This document shows positions 33,478 to 42,663 of a stretch of DNA of 64,000 nt, in pieces. The notes below the pieces were generated by a model. It did not search any database. It had not been told where the DNA came from and was given only the letters and a program-made list of their open reading frames with translations. The DNA comes from Pseudobutyrivibrio ruminis HUN009 (GTDB taxonomy: Bacteria > Bacillota > Clostridia > Lachnospirales > Lachnospiraceae), in the NCBI RefSeq assembly GCF_000703005.1, contig NZ_JNLH01000001.1:1853001-1917000 (forward strand), in the 5' to 3' direction. Position numbers and translations under genes: made by a program. How positions within the stretch are numbered: the first letter of the stretch is position 1; each line of letters starts with the position of its first letter.

Positions 33478-34696
33478 TAGTCTTTTGGTTTTCGGCAAGC
33501 TTCATGGCGCGGACCTTAAGTGGGAGGCCCCAAAGTGTGATGAAGCCTTCGGCGTCGTGGTGATCGTAAAGGTCGCCAGTTGTGAAGGATGCAAGTGACT
33601 CTGAGTATAGAGAGTATGGAGAAGTTGTTCCGGCCTTGATGATGTTGCCTTTGTAGAGCTTGAACTTAACTTCGCCTGTTACGTATTCTTGTGTTGATTT
33701 TACGAATGCCTGGATGGCGTCGCAAAGAGGTGTGAACCATTTGCCTTCGTAGCATACCTGTGCAAGCTTGGCACCCATTTCTTTTTTCATTTCCATTGTC
33801 GCGCGGTCGAGACAAAGCTCTTCAAGCTGAGCGTGTGCCTCCATGAGGATAGTGCCGCCTGGTGTCTCATATACGCCACGAGATTTCATACCTACAACAC
33901 GGTTTTCTACTATATCTACAATACCAACCCCGTTTCTACCACCAATTTCATTTAATTCTTTGATGATATCTGATACCTTCATTTTCTTTCCATTTACTGA
34001 TGCTGGAACACCCTTTTCGAATGTCATTGTGACATATTCTGGCTTGTCTGGAGCCTTCTCAGGTGGAGTAGTGAGCATTAAAAGATGATCGTAGTTTGGC
34101 TCCTTAGATGGATCTTCAAGCTCAAGTCCTTCGTGGCTGATGTGCCAGAGATTTCTGTCACGGCTGTAAGACTGGTCTGTAGAGAATGGAAGATTAATGC
34201 CGTGAGCCTTACAGTAGTCGATTTCATCCTGACGAGACTGAAGCTTCCACTTATCACTTCTCCATGGAGCAATTACTTTGATGTCTGGTGCAAGGGCTTT
34301 GATGCCAAGCTCGAAACGAATTTGATCGTTTCCTTTTCCTGTAGCACCATGGCAGATTGCAACAGCACCTTCTTTTCTAGCAATTTCTACAAGCTTTGCA
34401 GCAATACCTGGACGAGCCATAGCAGTTCCAAGTAAGTATTTGTTTTCGTAAATAGCACCTGCCTGTACACAAGGTATGATGTAGTTGTCGCAGAAATCGT
34501 CAACAATATCTTCTATATATAATTTAGAAGCGCCAGATGCTTTTGCTCTTTCTGAAAGGCCATCCAATTCCTCGCCCTGTCCGCAATCGATACAGCAGCA
34601 GATTACTTCGTATCCATAGTTTTCCTTAAGCCATGGAATGATAGCTGTGGTATCAAGACCACCTGAATATGCAAGTACAACTTTTTCCTGTGCCAT
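33473..34696 (-). CDS. argG: Argininosuccinate synthase
   Basis: ArgG ligates citrulline and aspartate using ATP. It has 407 residues. The PP-loop ATP motif AYSGGLDTTAI is at about 9-19; ATGKGNDQIRFELG (about 117-130), WRSDKWKLQSRQDEIDY, YEPGG-type YETPGGTIL and CYEGKWFTPL follow. Start ATG has GGAGAT upstream. It is transcribed away from argCJBD, and its 3' end runs into element B so that the stop codon is part of the palindrome. argF and argH are not in the window. Confidence 0.97.
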   Translation of the reverse strand: MAQEKVVLAYSGGLDTTAIIPWLKENYGYEVICCCIDCGQGEELDGLSERAKASGASKLYIEDIVDDFCDNYIIPCVQAGAIYENKYLLGTAMARPGIAAKLVEIARKEGAVAICHGATGKGNDQIRFELGIKALAPDIKVIAPWRSDKWKLQSRQDEIDYCKAHGINLPFSTDQSYSRDRNLWHISHEGLELEDPSKEPNYDHLLMLTTPPEKAPDKPEYVTMTFEKGVPASVNGKKMKVSDIIKELNEIGGRNGVGIVDIVENRVVGMKSRGVYETPGGTILMEAHAQLEELCLDRATMEMKKEMGAKLAQVCYEGKWFTPLCDAIQAFVKSTQEYVTGEVKFKLYKGNIIKAGTTSPYSLYSESLASFTTGDLYDHHDAEGFITLWGLPLKVRAMKLAENQKTK

Positions 34697-34740
34697 AATG
34701 TATATCTCCTTTTGAATTTATTGTTCTATAGTCTGAAAAT

Positions 34741-34769
34741 ACTGTACTACAATAAAGTAATAAATTCAA
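34741..34769 (-). promoter_or_regulatory. Promoter of argG
   Basis: Read on the minus strand: TTGAAT (34769-34764), a 17-bp spacer, TACAGT (34746-34741), about 45 bases before the argG start. Confidence 0.6.
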
Positions 34770-34842
34770 GGGTTATTTATACATGAAAAAAGCATAAAAA
34801 TAAATTTAGTTAATTTTAACGTTGAAATACCGAAATAATTAA

Positions 34843-34913
34843 TGTATATTTATGCAATATTAATTCATATTTTTACGCTACAACACTTTACTTCGTGAAA
34901 GTAAAGTTATACA
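34843..34913 (+). promoter_or_regulatory. Putative ARG box and argC promoter region
   Basis: TGTATATTTATGCA (34843-34856) fits the ArgR consensus TGMATWWWWATKCA at 13 of 14 positions and lies in the argG-argC divergent gap. A further dyad ACTTTACTTC/AAAGTAAAGT (34885-34907) abuts a -10-like TATACA (34908-34913) before argC. The first could serve both divergent units; function is inferred. Confidence 0.5.
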
Positions 34914-34958
34914 ATGAATGCAGTTGTACAAAAATAACAGAGAAGGAAATGCATAATT

Positions 34959-36011
34959 ATGATTAAAGTAGGTATTATCGGTGCTACAGGATATGCTGGA
35001 GCAGAAATAGTAAGAATTCTATATAGTCATCCAGAGGCTGAAATCGTATGGTATGGTTCACGTTCATATGTGGATGAGAGATTTGCTTCTATATATAAGA
35101 ACATGTTCACTTTGGTGGAAGATAAATGCTTGGATGATAATATTCTTGAGCTTTCAAAGCAAGTAGATGTTATTTTTACAGCAACCCCTCAGGGATATTT
35201 AGCAGGTGTTCTTACAGAAGAAATTCTTAGCAATTGTAAAGTAATCGATTTATCTGCTGATTATCGTATTAAGGATGTTGCTACATATGAAAAGTGGTAT
35301 GGCATTGAGCACAAGAGCCCTCAGTTTATTGAGGAAGCAGTATACGGATTATGCGAAATCAATAGAGATAAGGAAGTAGGAGCAAGACTTATTGCAAATC
35401 CTGGTTGCTACACAACATGCTCGATACTTACAGCTTATCCACTTGTAAAGGCAGGTCTTATTGATCCTACATCAATTATTATTGATGCAAAGTCAGGAAC
35501 CAGTGGTGCAGGCAGAGGAGCAAAGCTTCCTAATCTATATTGCGAGGTAAATGAAAGCATTAAGGCATATGGAGTTACATCACATCGCCACACACCTGAA
35601 ATCGAAGAACAGCTTGGTTATGCATGTGGGCAGGAGATTATGATTAATTTCACACCACACCTTGTTCCTATGAATAGAGGCATTCTTGTTACAGAATATG
35701 CAACTCTTATTAAAAAGGACGGGAAGCTTCCTACAGAAGAGCAGGTTATGAAGGCTTATCACGACATGTATGATGATGAGTTCTTTGTGAGAGTTCTTGA
35801 ATATGGCGAGTGTCCTGAAACAAAGTGGGTTGAAGGAAGTAATTTTGTAGATGTTAGCTGCAAGATTGATGAAAGAACAGGCCGAATCGTTATGATGGGT
35901 GCTCTTGATAATCTTGTTAAGGGCGCTGCAGGGCAGGCTGTTCAGAACATGAATATTATTTTTGGTTTAGATGAAAAGATGGGACTTGATTTTGCACCAA
36001 TGTTCCCATAG
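34959..36011 (+). CDS. argC: N-acetyl-gamma-glutamyl-phosphate reductase
   Basis: ArgC reduces N-acetylglutamyl phosphate with NADPH in the arginine pathway. It has 350 residues: the Rossmann motif GIIGATGYAGAEIVRIL (about 5-21), the active-site Cys in ANPGCYTT (about 146-153), and KSGTSGAGRGAKLPNLYCEV. It is the first gene of argC-GNAT-argJ-argB-argD. A GAGAAGGA site precedes the ATG. Confidence 0.97.
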   Translation: MIKVGIIGATGYAGAEIVRILYSHPEAEIVWYGSRSYVDERFASIYKNMFTLVEDKCLDDNILELSKQVDVIFTATPQGYLAGVLTEEILSNCKVIDLSADYRIKDVATYEKWYGIEHKSPQFIEEAVYGLCEINRDKEVGARLIANPGCYTTCSILTAYPLVKAGLIDPTSIIIDAKSGTSGAGRGAKLPNLYCEVNESIKAYGVTSHRHTPEIEEQLGYACGQEIMINFTPHLVPMNRGILVTEYATLIKKDGKLPTEEQVMKAYHDMYDDEFFVRVLEYGECPETKWVEGSNFVDVSCKIDERTGRIVMMGALDNLVKGAAGQAVQNMNIIFGLDEKMGLDFAPMFP

Positions 36012-36029
36012 GTAATAGGGGTAGTAAGT

Positions 36030-36530
36030 ATGGTTGTACAGGAAAATTTTAAGATCTCAATGGATTTAGGTGTATATACAGAGTATCAAATTCGCACCAT
36101 GGAAGAGTCTGATTATAAAGAGGTTTATGAACTTTGGACAACAATTCATGGATTTGCAATGCGAAGCCTGGATGATTCAAAAGATGGAATCTTAAAGTTC
36201 ATAAAAAGGAATCCAAATACATCTGTAGTGGCGGTGGTTGATGGCAAAATAGTTGGTTCTATTCTTGCTGGACATGATGGTCGCCATGGAAGCTTTTATC
36301 ATGTTTGTGTTCATGAGGATTATCGCAAACACGGTATAGGAAAAGCTATGGTTACATCGGCAATGGTTCGTCTGAAAAACGAAGGAATCAATAAGGTTCA
36401 GCTGGTTGCCTTTTCTGGAAATGAAATTGGAAATCATTTTTGGCATGCAGAGGGATGGAGAGAGCGCGGAGATTACAACACATACGATTTCGTTTTAAAT
36501 GACGAGAATATAATCAAATTTAATAGTTAA
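36030..36530 (+). CDS. GNAT-family N-acetyltransferase in the arg operon
   Basis: This 166-residue acetyltransferase shows the acetyl-CoA site in RKHGIGKAMV (about 110-119) after the VHEDYR beta-strand block, and the usual late SGNEIGNHFWHAEGW block. It lies 18 bases after argC and 12 before argJ, so it is in the same operon. A role as N-acetylglutamate synthase or in protein acetylation is possible; the sequence does not decide. The start may be ATG 36030 or ATG 36060. Confidence 0.82.
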   Translation: MVVQENFKISMDLGVYTEYQIRTMEESDYKEVYELWTTIHGFAMRSLDDSKDGILKFIKRNPNTSVVAVVDGKIVGSILAGHDGRHGSFYHVCVHEDYRKHGIGKAMVTSAMVRLKNEGINKVQLVAFSGNEIGNHFWHAEGWRERGDYNTYDFVLNDENIIKFNS

Positions 36531-36542
36531 GGAGTACATATA

Positions 36543-37766
36543 ATGAAGGTTATAGATGGTGGCATAACAGCGGCACAAGGTTTTGAGGCAGCAAGCACAG
36601 CAGCAGGGATTAAATATCAGGGACGTACTGACATGGCAATGGTTTATTCAAAGGTGCCATGTGTATCTGCTGGAACATTCACAACTAATGTGGTTAAGGC
36701 AGCTTGCGTCCAGTGGGATATGAAAATTGTAAAATCTGACAAGCCAGTTCAGGCTGTAGTTATAAATTCAGGTATTGCAAATGCCTGTACAGGTCAGGAA
36801 GGCTTTAATGCATGTGAAGCTACAGCAAGAGGTGTTCAGGAGGTCCTTGGTGTACCTTACGATACTGTAGCAGTGGCATCTACTGGTGTAATCGGAATGC
36901 AGCTTCCTGTTGATAAGCTTGTGGCTGGGGTAAAAGCTATGGCACCAAAGCTTGATGGAAGTGTAAATGCAGGAACAGAAGCATCAAAGGCAATCATGAC
37001 TACTGATACTGTAAATAAGGAGATTGCAGTTTCATTTGAGATAGATGGTGTGGAAGTAAAGCTTGGCGGAATGAGCAAAGGCTCAGGAATGATTCATCCT
37101 AATATGTGTACAATGCTTGCTTTCCTTGGCACAGATCTTGATATTGAAAAGGAGCTTCTGCAGGAAGCAGTCAGCGATGTGGTTGCAGATAGCTTTAACA
37201 TGATTACAGTTGATGGAGACACATCCACAAATGATACACTTATCTGCATGGCAAATGGCTTGGCCGGCAACAAGAAAATCATTGATAAAGGTAAGGACTA
37301 CGAGACATTCAAAGAAGCACTTTCATATGTTTGTACTAGTCTTGCTAAAACAATGGCTGCCGATGGAGAGGGAGCAAGCAAATTATTTGAAGCAACCATC
37401 GTAAATGCCAAGTCGAAAGAAGATGCAAAGACATTGGCACGTGCGATAGTTGGTTCAAATCTTTCAAAAGCTGCAATCTTTGGATGTGATGCAAACTTTG
37501 GTCGTTTCCTTTGTGCAATGGGATATTCTGGAGCAGACTTTGACCAGAATGACGTGGAGCTTTTCTTTAAGAGTGCAAATGGAGAGTTAAAGGTTTTTGA
37601 TAAGGGAACACCTATTGTATTTGATGAGGAAGAGGCCCTTAAAATTATGAAAGCTGATGCTGTTACAGTATTTGTAGATATGCATGAAGGTGATGCAGAG
37701 GCTACAGCATGGGGCTGTGATTTGACCTATGATTACGTAAAGATTAATGCAGATTATCGCTCATAA
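36543..37766 (+). CDS. argJ: Bifunctional ornithine acetyltransferase / N-acetylglutamate synthase
   Basis: ArgJ recycles the acetyl group from acetylornithine to glutamate. It has 407 residues. The self-cleavage site lies in KAIMTTDTVNK (about 157-167), where the precursor splits before the nucleophilic threonine; GGMSKGSGMIHPNMCTMLAF and DGDTSTNDT follow. The start has TTAAGGAG upstream. It overlaps nothing, and argB starts 22 bases later. Confidence 0.97.
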   Translation: MKVIDGGITAAQGFEAASTAAGIKYQGRTDMAMVYSKVPCVSAGTFTTNVVKAACVQWDMKIVKSDKPVQAVVINSGIANACTGQEGFNACEATARGVQEVLGVPYDTVAVASTGVIGMQLPVDKLVAGVKAMAPKLDGSVNAGTEASKAIMTTDTVNKEIAVSFEIDGVEVKLGGMSKGSGMIHPNMCTMLAFLGTDLDIEKELLQEAVSDVVADSFNMITVDGDTSTNDTLICMANGLAGNKKIIDKGKDYETFKEALSYVCTSLAKTMAADGEGASKLFEATIVNAKSKEDAKTLARAIVGSNLSKAAIFGCDANFGRFLCAMGYSGADFDQNDVELFFKSANGELKVFDKGTPIVFDEEEALKIMKADAVTVFVDMHEGDAEATAWGCDLTYDYVKINADYRS

Positions 37767-37788
37767 TAAAAACTGGGAGGACAACACA

Positions 37789-38685
37789 ATGGACAAGAGC
37801 ATGTTAGCTGTTATGGACAAGGCAGAGGTTTTAATTGAAGCATTACCATATATTCAGCGTTTTAATCGAAAGATAATTGTTGTTAAATATGGCGGAAGTG
37901 CCATGATTGACGAAGAGCTCAAAAAGCAGGTTATTCAGGATGTTACTTTGCTTAAGCTTGTTGGATTCAAGCCAATCATCGTTCACGGTGGTGGTAAGGA
38001 AATCAGCCGTTGGGTTGAAAAGACAGGAATGGAGCCCGAATTTATTAATGGTCTTCGTAAAACAGATGAAGCCACAATGGAAATTGCAGAGATGGTTTTA
38101 AACAAGGTTAACAAATCACTTGTTCAGAACGTCCAATCCCTGGGAGTAAATGCAGTTGGTGTATCAGGAAAGGACGGCGGCCTTTTGAAGGTTCAGAAGA
38201 AGCTTTCTGATGGCCAGGATATTGGTTTTGTAGGAGAAATCACTGAGGTGAATCCAAAGATAATTATGGATTTACTTGAAAATGATTTTCTCCCAATCGT
38301 TTGTCCTATTGGAATGGATGAGAACTTTGTTACTTACAATATCAACGCAGATGATGCTGCATGTGCTATCGCAAAAGCGGTAAATGCCGAGAAGCTTGCT
38401 TTTCTTACAGATATTGAAGGAGTTTATAAGGATAAGGATGATCCAGATTCACTAATTTCTGAGCTGACTGTTGAGGAAGCCAAGGACTTGATTGGTGATG
38501 GATATATTGGCGGAGGAATGCTTCCAAAGCTTAACAATTGCATCGAAGCTATTGAACAGGGAGTTAGTCGTGTGCATATTTTGGATGGAAGAATAGCACA
38601 TTGTCTTCTTCTTGAAATCTTTACTAACAAGGGAATTGGAACAGCTATTATTGGAGATAAGGATACGAGGTATTACAATGAATAA
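37789..38685 (+). CDS. argB: Acetylglutamate kinase
   Basis: ArgB phosphorylates N-acetylglutamate. It has 298 residues from ATG 37789, eight bases after GGGAGG; a longer frame from 37747 has no ribosome site. Key blocks: VVKYGGSAM (about 25-33), IIVHGGGKEIS, NINADDAACAIAKAV and FLTDIEGV. The N-terminal helix before the kinase core is typical of arginine-sensitive forms. It overlaps argD by eight bases. Confidence 0.97.
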   Translation: MDKSMLAVMDKAEVLIEALPYIQRFNRKIIVVKYGGSAMIDEELKKQVIQDVTLLKLVGFKPIIVHGGGKEISRWVEKTGMEPEFINGLRKTDEATMEIAEMVLNKVNKSLVQNVQSLGVNAVGVSGKDGGLLKVQKKLSDGQDIGFVGEITEVNPKIIMDLLENDFLPIVCPIGMDENFVTYNINADDAACAIAKAVNAEKLAFLTDIEGVYKDKDDPDSLISELTVEEAKDLIGDGYIGGGMLPKLNNCIEAIEQGVSRVHILDGRIAHCLLLEIFTNKGIGTAIIGDKDTRYYNE

Positions 38686-39877
38686 GAAGGAATATATAGA
38701 GGCAGCAGATAATTGTTTATTACATGTATATAATAGATTTCCAGTTATATTTGATTATGGAAAAGGCGTGTTTTTATATGATGAGCTAGATGAGAAATAT
38801 TTGGATTTCGCATCTGGAATAGGTGTTATGGCTTTTGGATATGGTAATGAAGATTATGAGGCTGCTCTTACAACTCAATTAAAACGCATTACGCATACAT
38901 CAAACCTCTATTATCATGTACCTATGATAGAGGCAGCACAAAAGCTTACAAAGGCATCTGGAATGGATAAGGTTTTCTTTACAAATTCAGGGGCTGAAGC
39001 TATAGAAGGTGCTTTAAAAACTGCAAAGAAATACGCATATACGAAGAAAGGACCGGGGGATTATGAAATCATTGCCATGGAAAACTCATTCCATGGTAGA
39101 ACAGTTGGTTCTCTTTCAGTAACAGGAACAGAGCATTACAGAGAGCCTTTTTATCCTTTAATGGCAGGAGTTAAATTTGCAACATTTAATGATTTTGGTA
39201 GTATTCTTGCAAATCTTAGTGATAAGACATGCGCAATTATTATGGAAACCGTTCAGGGAGAGGGCGGTCTATATCCAGCTGATGAGACTTTCCTGAAGAA
39301 AGTGCGTGAGATTTGTGATGAGGAAGATATACTTTTGATTCTCGATGAAGTTCAGTGCGGCATGGGAAGAACAGGAAGCATGTATGCATTCCAACAGTAT
39401 GGAATTAAGCCTGATATTCTCACTACTGCAAAGGCTCTTGGTAATGGTGTTCCAATTGGAGCATTTGCCGTTACAGACAAGGTGGCCCAGAGCTCTCTGG
39501 AGCCGGGAGATCATGGAACAACCTATGGTGGCAATCCACTTTGTACTGCAGCAGTTTCTCAAGTGTTTGATATGTTTGAGGATTATAAACTAATCGATCA
39601 TGTAAAGGAGATTACACCGTATTTGGAGCAGGTTCTTGATAATCTTGTTAATAAATACGATTTTATTACAGAACGAAGAGGTATGGGCTTGATGCAGGGA
39701 CTTGTGCTTACAATTCCGGTAAAAGAGGTTGTAAGTAAAGCATTGTTAGAGCAGCATTTGGTTGTACTTTCAGCAGGCTCAGATGTGCTGCGTTTACTTC
39801 CACCTCTTGTAATAAACGAACAGGACATCGATTTGTTCAAAGAGAAGATTGAAGCAGTATTTGAGCAATTTGTGTAA
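38678..39877 (+). CDS. argD: Acetylornithine aminotransferase
   Basis: This is a class III PLP aminotransferase of 399 residues. Blocks in order: GIGVMAFGYGNEDY (about 47-60), FTNSGAEAIEGALKTA (about 97-112), SFHGRTVGSLS, the Asp in LILDEVQCGMGRTG, the PLP lysine in TTAKALGNGVPIGA and GDHGTTYGGNPL. The start at 38678 follows GAGG and overlaps the argB stop; an upstream in-frame start (38612) is unlikely. It is the last gene of the operon. Confidence 0.97.
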   Translation: MNKKEYIEAADNCLLHVYNRFPVIFDYGKGVFLYDELDEKYLDFASGIGVMAFGYGNEDYEAALTTQLKRITHTSNLYYHVPMIEAAQKLTKASGMDKVFFTNSGAEAIEGALKTAKKYAYTKKGPGDYEIIAMENSFHGRTVGSLSVTGTEHYREPFYPLMAGVKFATFNDFGSILANLSDKTCAIIMETVQGEGGLYPADETFLKKVREICDEEDILLILDEVQCGMGRTGSMYAFQQYGIKPDILTTAKALGNGVPIGAFAVTDKVAQSSLEPGDHGTTYGGNPLCTAAVSQVFDMFEDYKLIDHVKEITPYLEQVLDNLVNKYDFITERRGMGLMQGLVLTIPVKEVVSKALLEQHLVVLSAGSDVLRLLPPLVINEQDIDLFKEKIEAVFEQFV

Positions 39878-39891
39878 TCAAAAAGCAAATT

Positions 39892-40404
39892 TTATCCTAC
39901 AGTTTTTCTAGACCAAGCTGATGCGCCACATCTGGCACATCCATAGTATCTGTAATATTTAGTGAATTTAGAGTCTCGCTTGCGGTAGATTGTGGCACCA
40001 CAGTTGCCGCAAGTGAAGACATATTTTACATTCATTTCTTTACTTTCGTAGTTTTCAACGCCTTTTTCTATACCTTGAGTAACACGCTTTATATTGTAAC
40101 CGTACACTTGATTTACAACTTCTGCGTAATATTTCCATTTTCCAGTATGACGCATACAGCCCTTGCAGGTATGAAGTAATTCATGAATTATAGTTTCTTT
40201 GCAGGCTGTTTCAGAAATTCTATCATCTTCTAAAAGCCTGGCTGCTATTTCTATTGAGTAGCTACCATCTGGGTTCAATTTACAAAGTCCCCAGCGAGTT
40301 TTTGCTCTAGTATTAATTTTCCAAGATGAAATGTTTCCTAATTTGATTCCAAGATGAGTAACTTCATCTATGCACTTTTCTTTTAATGTTTCAAAATCCT
40401 TCAA
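39892..40404 (-). CDS. SprT-like zinc metalloprotein
   Basis: This 170-residue protein carries HELLH (74-78) with a further His at 86, the zinc-metallopeptidase motif of the SprT family, and a C-terminal zinc ribbon (CGNC near 133 and CARC near 156). SprT-like domains act on DNA-protein cross-links in SPRTN, but the bacterial protein's role is not established. It is convergent with argD, with only 14 bases between stops. Confidence 0.88.
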   Translation of the reverse strand: MKDFETLKEKCIDEVTHLGIKLGNISSWKINTRAKTRWGLCKLNPDGSYSIEIAARLLEDDRISETACKETIIHELLHTCKGCMRHTGKWKYYAEVVNQVYGYNIKRVTQGIEKGVENYESKEMNVKYVFTCGNCGATIYRKRDSKFTKYYRYYGCARCGASAWSRKTVG

Positions 40405-40500
40405 CGTTGTATATCCTTTGATTTTTATGTCAAGTCTGATATTGGAATTGTATCATATGTTATGATTATATATAAGGCAAGACTGCGAGGAGGGACTTGA

Positions 40501-41205
40501 ATGAGAAAGAAAAAATTATATACGATTTTGATTGTATCAGTGTTATGCATAGCAGATTATTTATACTATGGAACTAGTAATGCAGGTAATGATACAAATG
40601 ATAATAATGAGATAGTAGATTATACTGATAATCCTTATACAATTGTAAATGACAATGTGCCATATTTTTCAGAGGAAGATTTGACTCGTACTGATGCTTT
40701 TGAAACATATAGTGAACTGGATTCTTTAGGCAGATGTGGAGTAGCCTATGCAAATATATGCCAGGAGCTTATGCCTACAGAAGAGCGAGGCGAAATAGGA
40801 AGTGTAAAACCTAGTGGATGGCATACTGTAAATTATCATGAATATGTAGATGGAAATTATCTTTACAATAGATGCCATCTTATTGGATACCAGCTAAGTG
40901 GTGAGAATGCCAATGAGAAGAATCTTATTACTGGCACTAGATATCTAAATGTTGAGGGAATGCTTCCTTTTGAAAATAAGGTTGCAGAATATGTAGAGGA
41001 GACAGGAAATCATGTTTTATACAGAGTGACACCTGTATTTGATGGAGATAATTTGGTGGCTTCAGGGGTTCAAATGGAGGCTTATTCAGTAGAAGATCAA
41101 GGGACAGGAGTTATGTTTAATGTATATTGTTACAATGTGCAGCCAGGAATAACTATCGACTATGCTACTGGTGAAAGCCAGCTAACTAGCGAGTCTAATG
41201 AATAG
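40501..41205 (+). CDS. Membrane-anchored DNA/RNA non-specific endonuclease (EndA/NucA-like)
   Basis: This 234-residue protein has one N-terminal membrane anchor or signal (about 5-22). The nuclease core shows YNRCHLIGYQLSG with H126 at the position of the catalytic His in the DRGH-type beta-beta-alpha-metal family, then the Asn in NEKNLITGTRYLN. Streptococcal EndA, of this type, degrades one strand during DNA uptake. Here comEA is the next gene and comEC lies 4 kb away, so a role in competence or in extracellular DNA use is plausible. Confidence 0.85.
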   Translation: MRKKKLYTILIVSVLCIADYLYYGTSNAGNDTNDNNEIVDYTDNPYTIVNDNVPYFSEEDLTRTDAFETYSELDSLGRCGVAYANICQELMPTEERGEIGSVKPSGWHTVNYHEYVDGNYLYNRCHLIGYQLSGENANEKNLITGTRYLNVEGMLPFENKVAEYVEETGNHVLYRVTPVFDGDNLVASGVQMEAYSVEDQGTGVMFNVYCYNVQPGITIDYATGESQLTSESNE

Positions 41206-41330
41206 ATTTATATCTATAAAAAACATTAAATTATTGAAATTATGTCAAAATTATTTTGATATTACAACATTTTGTAAAACTATTGTAATATATGAAAAAA
41301 TTAGCTACAATAAGCAGGACGATATTGGAG

Positions 41331-41354
41331 TCTCCTACAGAGAATTATAGGAGA
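41331..41354 (+). promoter_or_regulatory. Hairpin that hides the comEA ribosome site
   Basis: TCTCCTA (41331-41337) pairs with TAGGAGA (41348-41354), which is the ribosome-binding sequence of comEA five bases before the ATG. The hairpin could limit translation. Confidence 0.5.
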
Positions 41355-41358
41355 TTAC

Positions 41359-41931
41359 ATGAAGAGATTTTTATTTATTGCTTGTTGTAGCATTTTTTTA
41401 TTTACAGGATGCGGTCAAGCATCATATTTTCAATCAACGGAGCTAGTAGATTCCACAGAAGAAACACCTAAAGAGCAAGAGATGGTTGAGGAATTATTGC
41501 CGGAAACTATATTTGTTCAAGTTGCAGGTGCTGTTGAGAATCCTGATGTTTACGAATTACCAATTGGCTCCAGAGTCTATGCAGCGATAGAAGCTGCAGG
41601 TGGTCTGTTAGATTCAGCAGACGATAGCGATATTAATCAGGCATCAGTACTTGAGGACGGACAGAAGCTATACGTATATACGATAGAAGAAGCCGAGGCA
41701 CTAAAGCAAGAGATGATTGCATCGTCACAGCAGGACGACGGACTTGTCAATATTAATACAGCCAGCGCCGCTGAGCTTCAGTCATTACCTGGAATTGGAG
41801 AGGCAAAAGCAAAACAAATTGTATCCTACAGAGAGGCTAACGGAGATTTTTCTTCGATAGAGGATATAAAAAATGTTTCAGGAATAGGCGATGGTATTTT
41901 CAACCAAATTAATTCACTTATCAAAATTTAG
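41359..41931 (+). CDS. comEA: ComEA-type DNA-binding lipoprotein
   Basis: This 190-residue protein has a signal peptide with a lipobox FTGC (Cys 18 area), an SLBB domain (about 54-112, VQVAGAVENPDVYEL) and tandem helix-hairpin-helix DNA-binding motifs (about 128-190, VNINTASAAELQSLPGIGEAKAKQI split by its PGIG turn, and VSGIGDGIF). ComEA binds incoming double-stranded DNA at the cell surface during transformation. Attachment by a lipid instead of a membrane helix is a variation on the Bacillus form. Confidence 0.92.
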   Translation: MKRFLFIACCSIFLFTGCGQASYFQSTELVDSTEETPKEQEMVEELLPETIFVQVAGAVENPDVYELPIGSRVYAAIEAAGGLLDSADDSDINQASVLEDGQKLYVYTIEEAEALKQEMIASSQQDDGLVNINTASAAELQSLPGIGEAKAKQIVSYREANGDFSSIEDIKNVSGIGDGIFNQINSLIKI

Positions 41932-41952
41932 AGAATAGTATAGAGGATTGTT

Positions 41953-42651
41953 ATGGCTAAAAAAGTTTTAGTAGTTGATGATGAAAAACTAATTGTAAAA
42001 GGAATTAGATTTTCTCTTGAGCAGGATGGTATGGAAGTGGATTGTGCTTATGATGGACAGGAGGCTCTTGATTTAGCTTCAGCCAATTCATACGATATGA
42101 TTCTTCTTGACGTTATGCTTCCAAAGCTTGATGGATTTGAGGTTTGTCAAAGCATTAGAGAGTTTTCTAATGTTCCTATTGTTATGCTTACTGCTAAGGG
42201 CGATGATATGGATAAAATCCTTGGTCTTGAGTACGGCGCAGACGACTACATTACTAAGCCATTCAACATCCTTGAAGTAAAGGCGCGTATCAAAGCAATC
42301 ATGAGAAGAGCAGCTTTGGGACAGCCTGTGGCAACTGATCATAAGGCAGAGGAAAACATCGTAGAGAATGGCGATTTAGTTTTAGATAAGAGCAATCGCC
42401 GTCTTACAATTCTTGGTGTTGAATATAATCTTACTTCAAAGGAATTTGACATGCTTCTTTTACTTGTCACTAATCCTAAGAAAGTATTTTCAAGAGAGGA
42501 TTTGCTCCACACTATTTGGGGAGAAGACTACCCTGGTGATGAGCGAACAGTAGATGTCCATGTTAGACGTCTCAGAGAAAAAATCGAGCCAAATCCAAAG
42601 GAGCCTAAATACGTTCGCACAAAGTGGGGCGTTGGCTACTATTACATGTAA
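41953..42651 (+). CDS. OmpR/PhoB-family response regulator
   Basis: This 232-residue protein has a receiver domain with acidic pair D9-D10, phosphoacceptor D53 (MILLDVMLP) and K in TKPFN, and a winged-helix output domain (about 133-230) with EFDMLLLLVTNPKKVFSREDLL and the terminal VRTKWGVGYYY. It resembles WalR/PhoP-type regulators. The kinase gene starts 12 bases downstream. Confidence 0.95.
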   Translation: MAKKVLVVDDEKLIVKGIRFSLEQDGMEVDCAYDGQEALDLASANSYDMILLDVMLPKLDGFEVCQSIREFSNVPIVMLTAKGDDMDKILGLEYGADDYITKPFNILEVKARIKAIMRRAALGQPVATDHKAEENIVENGDLVLDKSNRRLTILGVEYNLTSKEFDMLLLLVTNPKKVFSREDLLHTIWGEDYPGDERTVDVHVRRLREKIEPNPKEPKYVRTKWGVGYYYM

Positions 42652-42663
42652 AGTGGGTTGTTA

